Positions 8,989 to 17,139 of a DNA stretch of 64,000 nt are shown piece by piece. How positions within the stretch are numbered: position 1 is the stretch's first letter; each line of letters starts with the position of its first letter. Source of the DNA: JAICSD01 sp963836665 (GTDB lineage: Bacteria; Acidobacteriota; Vicinamibacteria; Vicinamibacterales; 2-12-FULL-66-21); the NCBI GenBank assembly GCA_963836665.1, contig CAWIKL010000002.1:682001-746000 (forward strand), given 5' to 3'. The position numbers and the translations under genes were made by a program. The notes beneath the pieces were generated by a model, which searched no databases, was not told where the DNA came from, and saw only the letters and a program-made list of their open reading frames with translations.

Positions 8989-9398
8989 CGCTCGGCCTCC
9001 TGCTGCTGCCGGCGCTTCTCGCGCACGAGGCGCTCCAGTTCGTCGAGCAGGCGCTCATCGGTGCGGCTCACTTCGTCGACAAAGCAGGACAGGATGGGCT
9101 GTGCGCTGCCGCCGCGCAGCAGCGGCTCGATCGCCCGCGCGACCAAGCCCGATTCCATCTGCTCGCGCGAGCTGACGGGTTGATAGAGGAACGCCCGGCC
9201 GTCCTTGCGCCGCGCCAGCACACCCTTCCGGTGCAACCGCTCCATCGTCGTCATGACGGTCGTGTACGCAGCGGCCGGGAAGGCATCGAGCATGTCGCGC
9301 ACGCTCACCTCGCGGCCGAGCGCCCACAGTGTCTCGAGCACGCGTAGCTCGAGCGATCCGAACACGCTCTCCAGTCCCGATACTTTGCGGCGAAACAT
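8985..9398 (-). CDS. BlaI/MecI family transcriptional repressor
   Basis: A 137-residue winged-helix repressor. The helix-turn-helix region LESVFGSLELRVLETLWALG ... VSVRDMLDAFP and the wing AYTTVMTTMERLHRKGVLARR are characteristic of the PF03965 family. The ATG before FRRKVSGLES was chosen because homologues start there. The frame is open 45 codons further upstream but that stretch is not conserved in character. It is followed directly by the M56 peptidase (4-bp overlap), the usual repressor/protease pair. The divergent region to ligD contains a perfect 16-bp inverted repeat that could be its operator. Confidence 0.9.
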   Translation of the reverse strand: MFRRKVSGLESVFGSLELRVLETLWALGREVSVRDMLDAFPAAAYTTVMTTMERLHRKGVLARRKDGRAFLYQPVSSREQMESGLVARAIEPLLRGGSAQPILSCFVDEVSRTDERLLDELERLVREKRRQQQEAER

Positions 9399-9418
9399 TA
9401 AGGGTAGCTTACGCTGAG

Positions 9419-9489
9419 AACTCCCAACTCCACAACTCGCGACATAGGGCATCGTGGGAAGGCCTTGCGCGGGTGTGGAGTTGGGAGTT
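9419..9489. promoter_or_regulatory. Perfect 16-bp inverted repeat in the blaI-ligD divergent region
   Basis: The arm 9419-9434 (aactcccaactccaca) is the exact reverse complement of 9474-9489 (tgtggagttgggagtt), with 39 bases between. Each arm repeats a 7-bp word (aactcc-). The position between a BlaI-type repressor and ligD fits an operator, but the arms lack the TACA/TGTA core known for BlaI operators. It may instead be another member of the gene-boundary repeat class noted in this window. Confidence 0.5.
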
Positions 9490-9507
9490 GGCACCAGCTC
9501 CACTACG

Positions 9508-11490
9508 ATGTCCCCCGTGGACCTCTCTCCCATGCTCGCGACCCTGGCCGAAGCCTCATTGCAGAGCCGGTCGTTCGTCTACGAGCCGAAGTACGACGGC
9601 ATCAGGGCGCTGGCGGAGATCGCTCCCGGGCCGCGCGGCCGGCCGGCCCAGGTGCGGTTGTGGTCGCGCAACGGCAACGAGAAAACGGTGCAGTTCCCGG
9701 AGGTGACGGCGGCCCTCGCCACGGCTGCGCGCGGCGTCAAGGGGCCGCTCGTGCTCGACGGCGAGATTGTCGCCCTCGACGAGCAGGGGCGCCCCGCCGG
9801 TTTCCAGCGACTGCAGGGACGCATGCATCTGCTCGACGCGAAGGACGTCGCGCGCGCCGAACGGGCGCAGCCGGCCGCGTACGTCGTCTTCGACATCCTC
9901 GTCGACGGCAAGGATGACCTGACGAAGCGGCCGCTGACCGAACGCCGCCAGCGTCTCGAGCAAGTCCTGCGTCGCACGCGCCTTCAGGCTTCTGGCTCAA
10001 CCGCGAAGGGCTCTACTGCCAGAGGCTCGACTGCCAAAGGCTCGGCACCGGTAGGTTCGAATGGCGTGATCCGCCTCAGCGAGCAGGTCGCCGGCGATGC
10101 GCGGGAGCTCTATGCGCGCGCGCAGAAGGAGGGGTGGGAAGGCCTGATCGCCAAAGAGGCGGCGTCCACCTACCAGCCGGGAAGACGGACGCCGGCATGG
10201 CGGAAGATCAAGCTGCGGCACGAAGAAGAGTTCGTGGTCGCCGGCTGGACCGAGCCGCGGCAGACGCGACAGCATTTCGGCGCGTTGCTGCTCGGCGTCT
10301 ACGACCAGGGACGCCTTGTCTACGCCGGCCATACCGGCACCGGCTTCGATGACAAGGAGCTGACGCGCCTCTCGAAGCTGCTGAAAGCACGTGAGACGAA
10401 AACATCCCCGTTCTCCGAATCGATCAAAACCAACGAGCCGGCGCATTGGGTGCGCCCCGAACTGGTGGCGCAGATCCAATTCACCGAGTGGACCGCCGAT
10501 CGCAGGCTCCGGCATCCGGTCTATCTCGGCCTACGAGACGACAAGTCTGCCCAGGACGTCGTGGCACCCAGCGCCGCGACTAACGCATTCGACGATCTCG
10601 TCGAGCAGCTGCGGACACTCGAATCCGCCAGAAAGGACGGCCTTGTCACCCTACCGGACGGCGACACCGTCAAGGTCACCAATCTCGCCAAGCTGTTCTG
10701 GCCGGCACTGAAACTCACGAAGGGGGACCTGCTCCGCTACTACGTCGAGGTTGCCCCGATGATTCTTCCCTGCGTCGCCGACCGGCCGATGGTCATGAAG
10801 CGCTTCCCCAACGGCGTCACCGGCGAGGCGTTTTACCAGCACAAAGTGGCGGAGCGTGGCGCGCGCCAGTTCGTCGGCGGCACACTGAAGACGTTGCTCG
10901 AGATGACGCAACTCGCCGCCATCTCGCAGGATCCGTGGTTCTCCCGCGCCAGTTCGCCGCACGACGCCGACTACGCCGCGATCGATCTCGATCCCGGCCC
11001 GGGTGCGACCTTCGCGACAGTGCTCGACGTCGCGCGCTGGGTGCGCGACGAGCTGCGCCGCCTCAAAGTCGCCGCCTACGTCAAGACGTCCGGCTCGCGC
11101 GGCCTGCACATTTACGTCCCGCTGCCGCCGCACACGTCGTACGAATCCGGCATGCTCTTCTGCCAGATCGTCGCCACGGTGGTAGCGACGCGGCACCCGA
11201 AGCAGGCGACAGTCGAGCGCACAGTCGCCCGACGCGCGCGCGGGACCGTCTACGTCGACTATCTGCAGAACATCGAAGGCAAGACGCTGGCGACCGCATA
11301 CAGCGCGCGCGCCAGCGAGTTCGCGGGTGTCTCCACGCCGGTGACCTGGAAGGAAATCGATGCCGGGCTCGATCCGCGCGACTTCACGCTGCGCAGCGCG
11401 CCGGCTCGGTTCAGGGACGCCGGGGATTTGTGGGCCGATCTGCGGACGGCGGCGCCCGCGGATCTCGAAGCTGTGCTGAAGAAATACTAG
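9508..11490 (+). CDS. ligD: LigD: ATP-dependent DNA ligase fused to NHEJ polymerase
   Basis: A 660-residue two-domain LigD. The ligase domain comes first: the adenylated lysine is Lys28 in EPKYDGIR, the glutamate motif is LDGEIVALDE, then EGLIAK and the WRKIK motif, followed by the OB fold. The polymerase/primase domain occupies about 380-650 and keeps the metal-binding DLDPG (about 493-497) and the SGSRGLH motif (about 528-534). No 3'-phosphoesterase domain is present. Start: the ATG before SPVDLSPMLATL. It acts with Ku to fill and seal double-strand breaks. Residues 163-184 are a GSTAK-type pentapeptide repeat encoded by a 15-bp tandem repeat, an unusual insert in the adenylation domain. 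Confidence 0.95.
   Translation: MSPVDLSPMLATLAEASLQSRSFVYEPKYDGIRALAEIAPGPRGRPAQVRLWSRNGNEKTVQFPEVTAALATAARGVKGPLVLDGEIVALDEQGRPAGFQRLQGRMHLLDAKDVARAERAQPAAYVVFDILVDGKDDLTKRPLTERRQRLEQVLRRTRLQASGSTAKGSTARGSTAKGSAPVGSNGVIRLSEQVAGDARELYARAQKEGWEGLIAKEAASTYQPGRRTPAWRKIKLRHEEEFVVAGWTEPRQTRQHFGALLLGVYDQGRLVYAGHTGTGFDDKELTRLSKLLKARETKTSPFSESIKTNEPAHWVRPELVAQIQFTEWTADRRLRHPVYLGLRDDKSAQDVVAPSAATNAFDDLVEQLRTLESARKDGLVTLPDGDTVKVTNLAKLFWPALKLTKGDLLRYYVEVAPMILPCVADRPMVMKRFPNGVTGEAFYQHKVAERGARQFVGGTLKTLLEMTQLAAISQDPWFSRASSPHDADYAAIDLDPGPGATFATVLDVARWVRDELRRLKVAAYVKTSGSRGLHIYVPLPPHTSYESGMLFCQIVATVVATRHPKQATVERTVARRARGTVYVDYLQNIEGKTLATAYSARASEFAGVSTPVTWKEIDAGLDPRDFTLRSAPARFRDAGDLWADLRTAAPADLEAVLKKY
9994..10059 (+). 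repeat. 15-bp tandem repeat inside ligD
   Basis: Units begin at 9994, 10009, 10024, 10039 and a partial at 10054 (ggctcaaccgcgaag and variants). They encode GSTAK, GSTAR, GSTAK, GSAPV, GS. The insert lies between the nucleotidyltransferase core strands and stays in frame, so it should be tolerated as a flexible linker. Confidence 0.8.
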
Positions 11491-11498
11491 TCGGGGAG

Positions 11499-11522
11499 TC
11501 CGAGGGGCCGACGCCCCTCGGA
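11499..11522. terminator. Bidirectional hairpin between ligD and the small acidic gene
   Basis: A 10-bp perfect stem (tccgaggggc / gcccctcgga) around a cgac loop lies right after the ligD stop and before the stop of the convergent gene at 11528. No strong T-run follows on either strand, so it is a likely but not textbook terminator. Confidence 0.6.
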
Positions 11523-11527
11523 TAAAG

Positions 11528-11689
11528 CTAAACCGTCGGGCTCTCTTCGTCTTCTTCCTCGTCGAGATCTTCGTTGTCTTCGAAGTCCTCGTCTTCCTCT
11601 TCGGCGATGCCGCGCACTTGGTTGTCATCATCGACCGTGACGTGGCGGTCGCGGTCCTCGTCTTCCGGGCGCTTCCAGTGATCGGCCAT
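11528..11689 (-). CDS. Small highly acidic protein of unknown function
   Basis: A 53-residue protein that is almost half Asp/Glu, starting MADHWKRPEDED and ending in EEEDEDFEDNEDLDEEEDEE. The ATG at 11689 is strongly supported by an aggaggt Shine-Dalgarno four bases upstream, which is why I reject longer starts. It is divergent from the ferredoxin-like gene at 11743. No domain is recognisable. The composition suggests a nucleic-acid-mimic or charge-buffering role, which is speculation only. Confidence 0.7.
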   Translation of the reverse strand: MADHWKRPEDEDRDRHVTVDDDNQVRGIAEEEDEDFEDNEDLDEEEDEESPTV

Positions 11690-11742
11690 GGGGACCTCCT
11701 GCCCCGGATCGGAGCAAGGCAGGTGCCGTATGATCGGTCGAA

Positions 11743-12105
11743 ATGGGTAGAAAATACGACACGCCGGCACAAGCGGTTGCGCTTTTCGGCATTGGCAAGA
11801 TCCGCCGCCACCTCTTCCTCTGCGCCGGCCCGGACTGCGTCGATGCCGAGGCCGGCGAGGCAACGTGGCAATACCTCAAGCGGCGGATGAAGGACCTCAA
11901 CATTGCCGGGCCAGACGGTCCGTGCTATCGAACGAAGGCGAATTGCCTGCGCATCTGTACTGATGGGCCTACCGCGGTCGTGTATCCCGAGGGTACGTGG
12001 TATCGCTTCGTCACTCCGGAAAATGCCGAGCGCATCATCCAGGAGCACCTCATCGGGGGCCGGGTGGTGGAGGATCTCTGCTTCGCCAGGAATCCGCTGG
12101 ACTGA
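11743..12105 (+). CDS. Thioredoxin-like 2Fe-2S ferredoxin
   Basis: A 120-residue protein with the thioredoxin-like ferredoxin pattern: RRHLFLCAGPDC near residues 22-33, then CYRTKANCLRIC near 61-72. These give the four cysteines that bind a 2Fe-2S cluster. The next stretch, GPTAVVYPEGTWYRFVTPEN ending ERIIQEHLIGG, is typical of this family. It would act as a cytoplasmic electron carrier with an unknown partner. It is the last intact backbone gene before the island border at 12154. Confidence 0.88.
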   Translation: MGRKYDTPAQAVALFGIGKIRRHLFLCAGPDCVDAEAGEATWQYLKRRMKDLNIAGPDGPCYRTKANCLRICTDGPTAVVYPEGTWYRFVTPENAERIIQEHLIGGRVVEDLCFARNPLD

Positions 12106-12153
12106 TGAGCCCGACCAAGGTGTTGCCGCTGACCACGGGGAGAAGGGACGTTT

Positions 12154-12200
12154 ATGGCGCGCCCGGCAGGGCTCGAACCTGCAACCTTTGGCTCCGGAGG
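12154..12200. repeat. Left attachment site: 3' fragment of tRNA-Arg(CCG)
   Basis: These 47 bases are identical to 28905-28951, the 3' half of the intact tRNA-Arg on the minus strand. The match stops exactly at 12200, where the tRNA would continue with ccaacgctc but the sequence reads gcgttc. This is the signature of site-specific integration into a tRNA 3' end, leaving a truncated copy at the far border. The fragment alone cannot encode a tRNA. Confidence 0.92.
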
Positions 12201-12366
12201 GCGTTCTTGAGGTATCCACAGGATGCCTCTGATCATCATCAGTATCCAACGACACACAAATTGCTAAGAAAATCTAACAAAAGTAGCCATCGTTACTCTC
12301 CGCTCGATCTCGGTATCCCAACGCCTCAGCACCCCTTATGCACCCCCAGTTACGTCGTCAGGGGTG

Positions 12367-12804
12367 CTAATATTTAGTGGGTCCGCGCGGGACGCGCCGG
12401 CAGCAGCCCACGGCCGTGACGAGGCACGCCACCGCGGCCAGCGTCGGGACATCGTCGGCGCGGACGTCGTACAGCTGCGTGGACAGCAGCCGGCCGGCAG
12501 AGACACCCAGCGGTATGCCGACGGCGAGTGCTGGTACGACCATGAAGAGGCTGTCGCGGAGGACGATCCCGGCGAGCGAACGGGCCGTGGCGCCCAGCGC
12601 GAGACGTACGCCCAGCTCGCGCCTGCGCTGTGACACCTCGTACGCCATCACGCTGTAGAGGCCGAACCAGGCGACAGTAACGACGAGGACACCGAGCAAC
12701 ATCGAGACGTCGCTCATCACGCGCTCCTGCGCGATCGCGTCATCCAGGACGTCGGCCATGGTGTGAAGCGGACCAATCTGCAGGTCAGCCCGCGCGGATT
12801 CCAA
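12367..12804 (-). pseudogene. C-terminal remnant of a MacB/FtsX-type ABC permease (ADOP-like)
   Basis: About 145 residues match the last membrane block of the duplicated permeases common in Acidobacteria. The core reads FGLYSVMAYEVSQRRRELGV, then RLALGATARSLAGIVLRDSL, then the final helix. The rest of the protein is missing, since the sequence upstream of 12804 is unrelated. The end has also drifted out of frame: an LLPAR stretch expected after VTAVG is present in another frame. It lies just inside the left island border. Confidence 0.75.
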
Positions 12805-13535
12805 CTCGCGCGCGCGCGTTTGGCATCGTGCCGTCGGTCCAGGCCGCGCGCGTGTTTAGACGTGAGGTGAAGATTGCATCCCTGTTCGAACCGGCGGCCC
12901 TGAAGCGCGCGGCACCCCCTAAACGGCCGCTGCACCGGGGGTGAATCCGACTTACTGTGTCGCCCACGCTACGATGCGCGCGACGGGTTGTCGTGGCTGA
13001 TCGCCCCTCGCCGAGACCTCGGTGCAAGAGCTCGCGCCGGAGTCGGGCTACTTGATTGGAACCAGGCGAATCGACGGCAATGGCCGGACCTCAAGTCCTC
13101 CTTGACCATCACGCACGACGTGCGCGCCGAGAGGCTCGATGATGCCTGACGAGACGGTCCGCGCGTGTGCGCCGACGTTGAACAGCCCCATGCCGGGGCG
13201 GGCGCCGGAAGCGACACGGCCGCCGCGCTGTGTTCAACCCGCGGCCTCCGTTGTTGACCGCAATCGAGTCCACTCACTCGAGGCTTTGCTTGCGGATTGT
13301 CAGGTAGGAAAGCAGCTGCTGATCGTCGCGGCGACGTCTGGAACCGGAGCGCTCGATGATGCGCGACCACGTTCCAGCATTCGATCATCCTGTCCACGAG
13401 CACCAACCTTTGCGCGTGACGTCGTAGGTGGCAGCTCGTTGCGCATCTCCCACGCCGACATCCACGGTATCTGCGATGTCACAACTACGTTTGTCCGGCT
13501 GCGAGCGTGGGCCGCGGAGAAGGGCGCGCCGTCAG
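12805..13535. other. Degraded DNA without an intact gene
   Basis: No convincing gene is found. On the minus strand a short frame ending near 13068 (GLFNVGAHARTVSSGIIEPL ... IRLVPIK, stop) has the look of a genuine protein tail, but it is open for only about 50 codons and has no start. The region lies between a permease remnant and a broken integrase and reads as decay debris. Confidence 0.5.
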
Positions 13536-14727
13536 TCACTGATCGGCTGTACTGACCAACTTCTCTACGGCCGACGCCTTATGCTGCGGCGCCAAGTGCG
13601 CGTATCGAAGGGTCATGGCGATGTCAGTGTGACCCAGCAGTTCTCGTACGGTGTTGAGGTCGACACCAGCCATGACAAGCTTGCTCGCGAAGGTGTGACG
13701 GAGATCGTGAAATCGATAGACCAAAATGTTGGCGCTCTTCATGAGACCGGCCCACGCGTTCTTGATGTTGTCTAGCGGTTCTTTCACAGATGCACCGGCA
13801 AACACCAAGTCATGAGGTTCCGCGTTCCCCGCATCCCAGAACTGGAGGACTCGGACAGCCTCCGAATTCAGGGGCACGTGCCGTGTCTGACCGGTCTTAG
13901 CGCCGGCCCCCCTCACCGTCAGCAGGCCCGGCGTGAACTGCACGTCATTCCAGCGCAGTTGAAACAGTTCCCGCGCCGCAGGCCGGTGTTGAGCGCAAGC
14001 AAGACGAGCGGTGTCAGATGGTCGGTGTAGGCGCCATGCTCGGGCCACAACTCGTACGCCCTGTCGCGCCGCCAGACGTTCGCTGCGACGCGAGCGGCCT
14101 GGCGCCGGCCATCCCGTGCCACAAGCGCCTGGCGCAGCCGAATCTCCTCATCCCCTGACAGGTAACGCACAATAGCCGATTCATCTTCCGTGACGCGCTT
14201 CATGCGCGCCAGTGGATCGGAGCTCAAGAAGCCCCATTCGACGGCACGTGACAACGCGGCCTTCAGTGCGGCAAGATCGCGGTTGATAGTGGAACCCTTC
14301 AACCGCCTGTCTGTTTCATCCGCTTTTTGCTTTCGGCGGTTTCGACGGTCCGCGCGCCACCGGTCAATCCTGCCTGTGGAGATGCTGGAGATCGGCAACT
14401 CCAGGATGTCCAGAAAGGCGGTGCGAACGCGGTCCACCTGACCAGTGCCGCCCTTATAAGTCGCCCGCATCCACGGCTCATACGTGTCGTTCAGGAACGC
14501 CTTCAGGGTCAAGTCGCTACTGTTCTTCCGGACGGGTGTGACATGGCCGAGTGCCGCGTGCGCTCTGGAGGTCTGCGCGGCCTCACGGGCGTCCGCCAGC
14601 GAAACTTCGTCCGTCCGGCCCAGTGACACCCAGCGCCGATTCGGCAGGTGGACCCGCCACGAGTGCACACCTGACGGACGGGCACGGAGCACGAAGCCGG
14701 GCACCTTCGGATCGCGATAGTCGGTTA
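13536..14727 (-). pseudogene. Island tyrosine recombinase (integrase), truncated and frameshifted
   Basis: The phage-type integrase catalytic core is complete but lies in two frames. The upstream frame runs from LTDYRDPKVPGFVLRARPSG through the core-binding domain to LNTGLRRG. The downstream frame continues ELFQLRWNDV and carries the catalytic HDLRHTFAS, the LLGHTDIAMT box and the nucleophile region YAHLAP. The break is a G run at 13970-13972 that is one base short (CGCGGGAAC for CGCGGGGAAC). The N-terminal arm is missing because the IS5-type remnant abuts at about 14727. It would have driven integration at the tRNA-Arg attachment site. Confidence 0.85.
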
Positions 14728-15345
14728 GGCGAGCCGCGACTCCGCGCCGTTCGATTTCCGATAGAGCTTGGCGTCGGGATCGGTCTTCGAGGCGTGTGTG
14801 TCATTCCGGCGCGCCTGGCCTCGAAAGTTCGACCCGTCGCCGTCGGATTTTCCGTCTTTCCGTTGAAAGCTCTTCTGGCTGGCCCACGCCTCAATCAGCG
14901 TCCCATCGACGGTGAAGTGCTCGTCGGACATCAGGCCGGCAGCCCGCTCGACCACGCGCCGGAAGAAGCTCCGGGCGATCTCGTGATTGAGCAGCCGATC
15001 GCGATTCTTGCTGAACGTCGTCGGGTCCCAGACGCGGTCGTCCATCGTCAGCCCAACGAACCAGCGAAACAGCAAGTTGTAATTCAACTGCTCCATCAGC
15101 AGCAGCTCGCTGCGGATCGAGTAGAAAATCTGCAACAACTGCGCGCGCAGCAGGCGCTCGGGCGGAATCGACGGGCGGCCGGTCGTGGCATACAGCCCGT
15201 CGAACTCGCGCGACATGTCGGCCAGGACCTCATCGACCAGGGTCCGAATCGCCCGGAGCGGATGATCCTTCGGAATACGCTGCTCGGGCGACACATAACT
15301 GAACATCGACTCGGGCTCCCGGTGGTCTCCTCGCATGCGACGCAT
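14725..15345 (-). pseudogene. IS5 family transposase, N-terminal fragment
   Basis: The fragment has 206 residues. The DUF772-type N-terminus is clear (FSYVSPEQRIPKDHPLRAIR, then GRPSIPPERLLRAQLLQIFY), followed by the first catalytic aspartate region HFTVDGTLIEAW and a TDPDAKLYRKS end. The second half of the transposase, with the remaining catalytic residues, is absent. The fragment stops where the integrase sequence begins. The element's 5' end is near 15401, next to a CTAG (15402-15405), the same target motif used by the other IS5-like element here. Confidence 0.85.
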
Positions 15346-15401
15346 GGTAGTACGACCGGCCCGATCTGTCGATGCCGTTTTACGCGTTTTTCAGGAAGCT
15401 C

Positions 15402-15728
15402 CTAGGTAAACGGCGTCAGCTTGGCGAAGATGGCCGGCAGATATTCCGCGACCGTCGGATGAACGTGCATGGCGCACTGGATGACCGTGTACGGCGCCTT
15501 TGCGTACATCACGTCTAGCAGAACGTGAACCACTTCATCGCCTCCAACTCCAAGAATCGCCGCTCCGACAATCTGTCTGGTTTCCGCATCGACGCTAACC
15601 TTGATGAAACCTTGTGTCTCACCTTTCTCGTAGGCCCTGCTGACCTTACTCATGGGATATTTTGCAGCGAGGGCACGCCGTCCGGATGTACGTATCTCGG
15701 CTTCGGTCATACCGCACCGCCCTGAGTA
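15402..15728 (-). pseudogene. C-terminal piece of the interrupted MerA-like disulfide reductase
   Basis: This encodes the dimerisation domain of a class I pyridine nucleotide-disulfide oxidoreductase: MTEAEIRTSGRRAL, then KGETQGFIKVSVDAETRQIV, GAAILGVGGDEVVH and the HVHPTVAEYLP motif that supplies the active-site histidine. It is the missing end of the gene at 18586-19639. Joining the two at the single CTAG gives the continuous peptide YIDPPLGRCGMTEAE, which is the expected family sequence. The separation is caused by two insertion sequences. Confidence 0.88.
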
Positions 15729-17139
15729 CTACTCGGTCACTTAGGGCTTGACTCGGCGATCGGTGCGTGATCTATTGCGCGTGTGACGCCACATGCCTTG
15801 AAGCGCCTGGATCGCGAGTTGACGACTTTCGTCGAGACGTTGACCGCGGGGTTGGGACGGTCCGAGCGTCGGACGGCGATGGGTCAGTACATCACCGGCC
15901 TGTTGTTAGAGGGCGAGCGCAAGAGCATCGAGCCAATTGCGGCCCGCTTGGTGGACGACGCGGCGCAGATCGAGGCGATGCGGCAGCGTCTGCAGCAGTG
16001 CGTGGTCGTGAGTACGTGGGACGAAGCGACACTATTTGCCCGTCTGGCGCAGATCCTCGATCGCGAGTTGCCGGCGGTGACGGCGTTCGTCGTCGATGAC
16101 ACCGGGTTCCCGAAGAAGGGGCGCCACTCCGTCGGCGTCGCCCGTCAGTACTCGGGGACGCTGGGCCGTACCGACAATTGCCAAGTCGCGACGAGTCTGC
16201 ATCTGGCCGGCGAGCGCGGGAGTGGCTGCATCGGGATGCGGCTCTATCTGCCCGAGGCGTGGACCGCCGACCGCGCGCGCTGTCGCGCGGCGGGCGTGCC
16301 CGAGACGATCACCTTTGCGCCGAAGTGGCAGCACGCGCTCGACCTGCTCGATGCCGCGCTGGTGGCGGGCGTGCGTCATCACGTGGTGTTGGGCGACGCG
16401 GCGTTCGGCGAGGTCACGGCATTTCGTGAGGCGCTCACCATGCGAGGACTCGCGTACGTGCTGCGCGCCCCCGGGACCTTAGTCGTGTGGCCGCCGGGGA
16501 CGCGCTTCGCCGTGCCGATTCGCCGTGGCGCGACGGGACGCCCGCGATCCACGCGGCGCCCCACCGCACCCGCCTCTCCGCTCACTCTGGCGGCCGTCGC
16601 CGCGACGCTCCGGCATCGCCGCGTGACGTGGCGCGAAGGCTCGCGCGGCCGACAAGCCTCCCGCTTTGCCGCGGTGCGCGTCACCATCGCGCATCGCCAC
16701 GCCGAAGGCGCGGGCCCAGGCCCAGAGGTGTGGTTGCTAAGTGAATGGCCGCGGGACGAGCGCGCGCCGACCAAGTACTATCTCTCGTCCTTACCGGCCA
16801 CCACTTCGGTGCGCACGCTGGTGCGCTTCGGCAAGCTGCGCTGGCGAATCGAGCGTGACTATCAGGAACTGAAAGGCGAGCTCGGCCTCGATCACTTTGA
16901 AGGACGCACGTGGAACGGCTTTCATCACCACGTCGCCTTATGTGCCGCCGCGCATGCGTTTCTCGCCCGCCGTCGGGCGCTTTTCCCCCCGGCGAGCGAC
17001 ACCGTGGACCCTCGCCGCCGTGCGGCGGCACTTGCAACCACTCCTACTCCGGCGTCTGCCGCGGTGTCCGTTGTGCCGTCAGCGCACCAACGGCGCGCAT
17101 CAACCGCGCGGACCATCGCGCATGTGATCAGGTAGTACT
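15724..17139. mobile_element. IS701-like insertion sequence
   Basis: The ends are agtactac-type inverted repeats: left agtactactcggtcac from 15725, right ending gtagtact at 17139, matching at about 12 of 16 positions. It contains one transposase gene. It sits inside the CTAG that forms the left target repeat of the adjacent IS5-like element (CT at 15722-15723, AG at 17140-17141). Clean target duplications cannot be recognised. Confidence 0.75.
15783..17135 (+). CDS. IS701 family transposase
   Basis: A 450-residue DDE transposase. The first aspartate is in TAFVVDDTGFPKKG, a motif characteristic of the IS701 group. The second is in HHVVLGDAAFGEV, and the glutamate is in RWRIERDYQELKGELGLDHF. 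The length is normal and no frame break is seen, so it may be active. The start is the GTG just inside the left terminal repeat, about 57 bases from the end. It interrupts, together with the neighbouring element, the MerA-like reductase gene. Confidence 0.9.
   Translation: MTPHALKRLDRELTTFVETLTAGLGRSERRTAMGQYITGLLLEGERKSIEPIAARLVDDAAQIEAMRQRLQQCVVVSTWDEATLFARLAQILDRELPAVTAFVVDDTGFPKKGRHSVGVARQYSGTLGRTDNCQVATSLHLAGERGSGCIGMRLYLPEAWTADRARCRAAGVPETITFAPKWQHALDLLDAALVAGVRHHVVLGDAAFGEVTAFREALTMRGLAYVLRAPGTLVVWPPGTRFAVPIRRGATGRPRSTRRPTAPASPLTLAAVAATLRHRRVTWREGSRGRQASRFAAVRVTIAHRHAEGAGPGPEVWLLSEWPRDERAPTKYYLSSLPATTSVRTLVRFGKLRWRIERDYQELKGELGLDHFEGRTWNGFHHHVALCAAAHAFLARRRALFPPASDTVDPRRRAAALATTPTPASAAVSVVPSAHQRRASTARTIAHVIR

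Noticed and set aside
12154..12230. A second tRNA-Arg gene
   Set aside because: Only 47 bases match; the anticodon 5' side, D arm and acceptor 5' strand are missing.
10651..12255. A 534-codon minus-strand open frame
   Set aside because: Antisense to ligD and the ferredoxin-like gene, with no family pattern.
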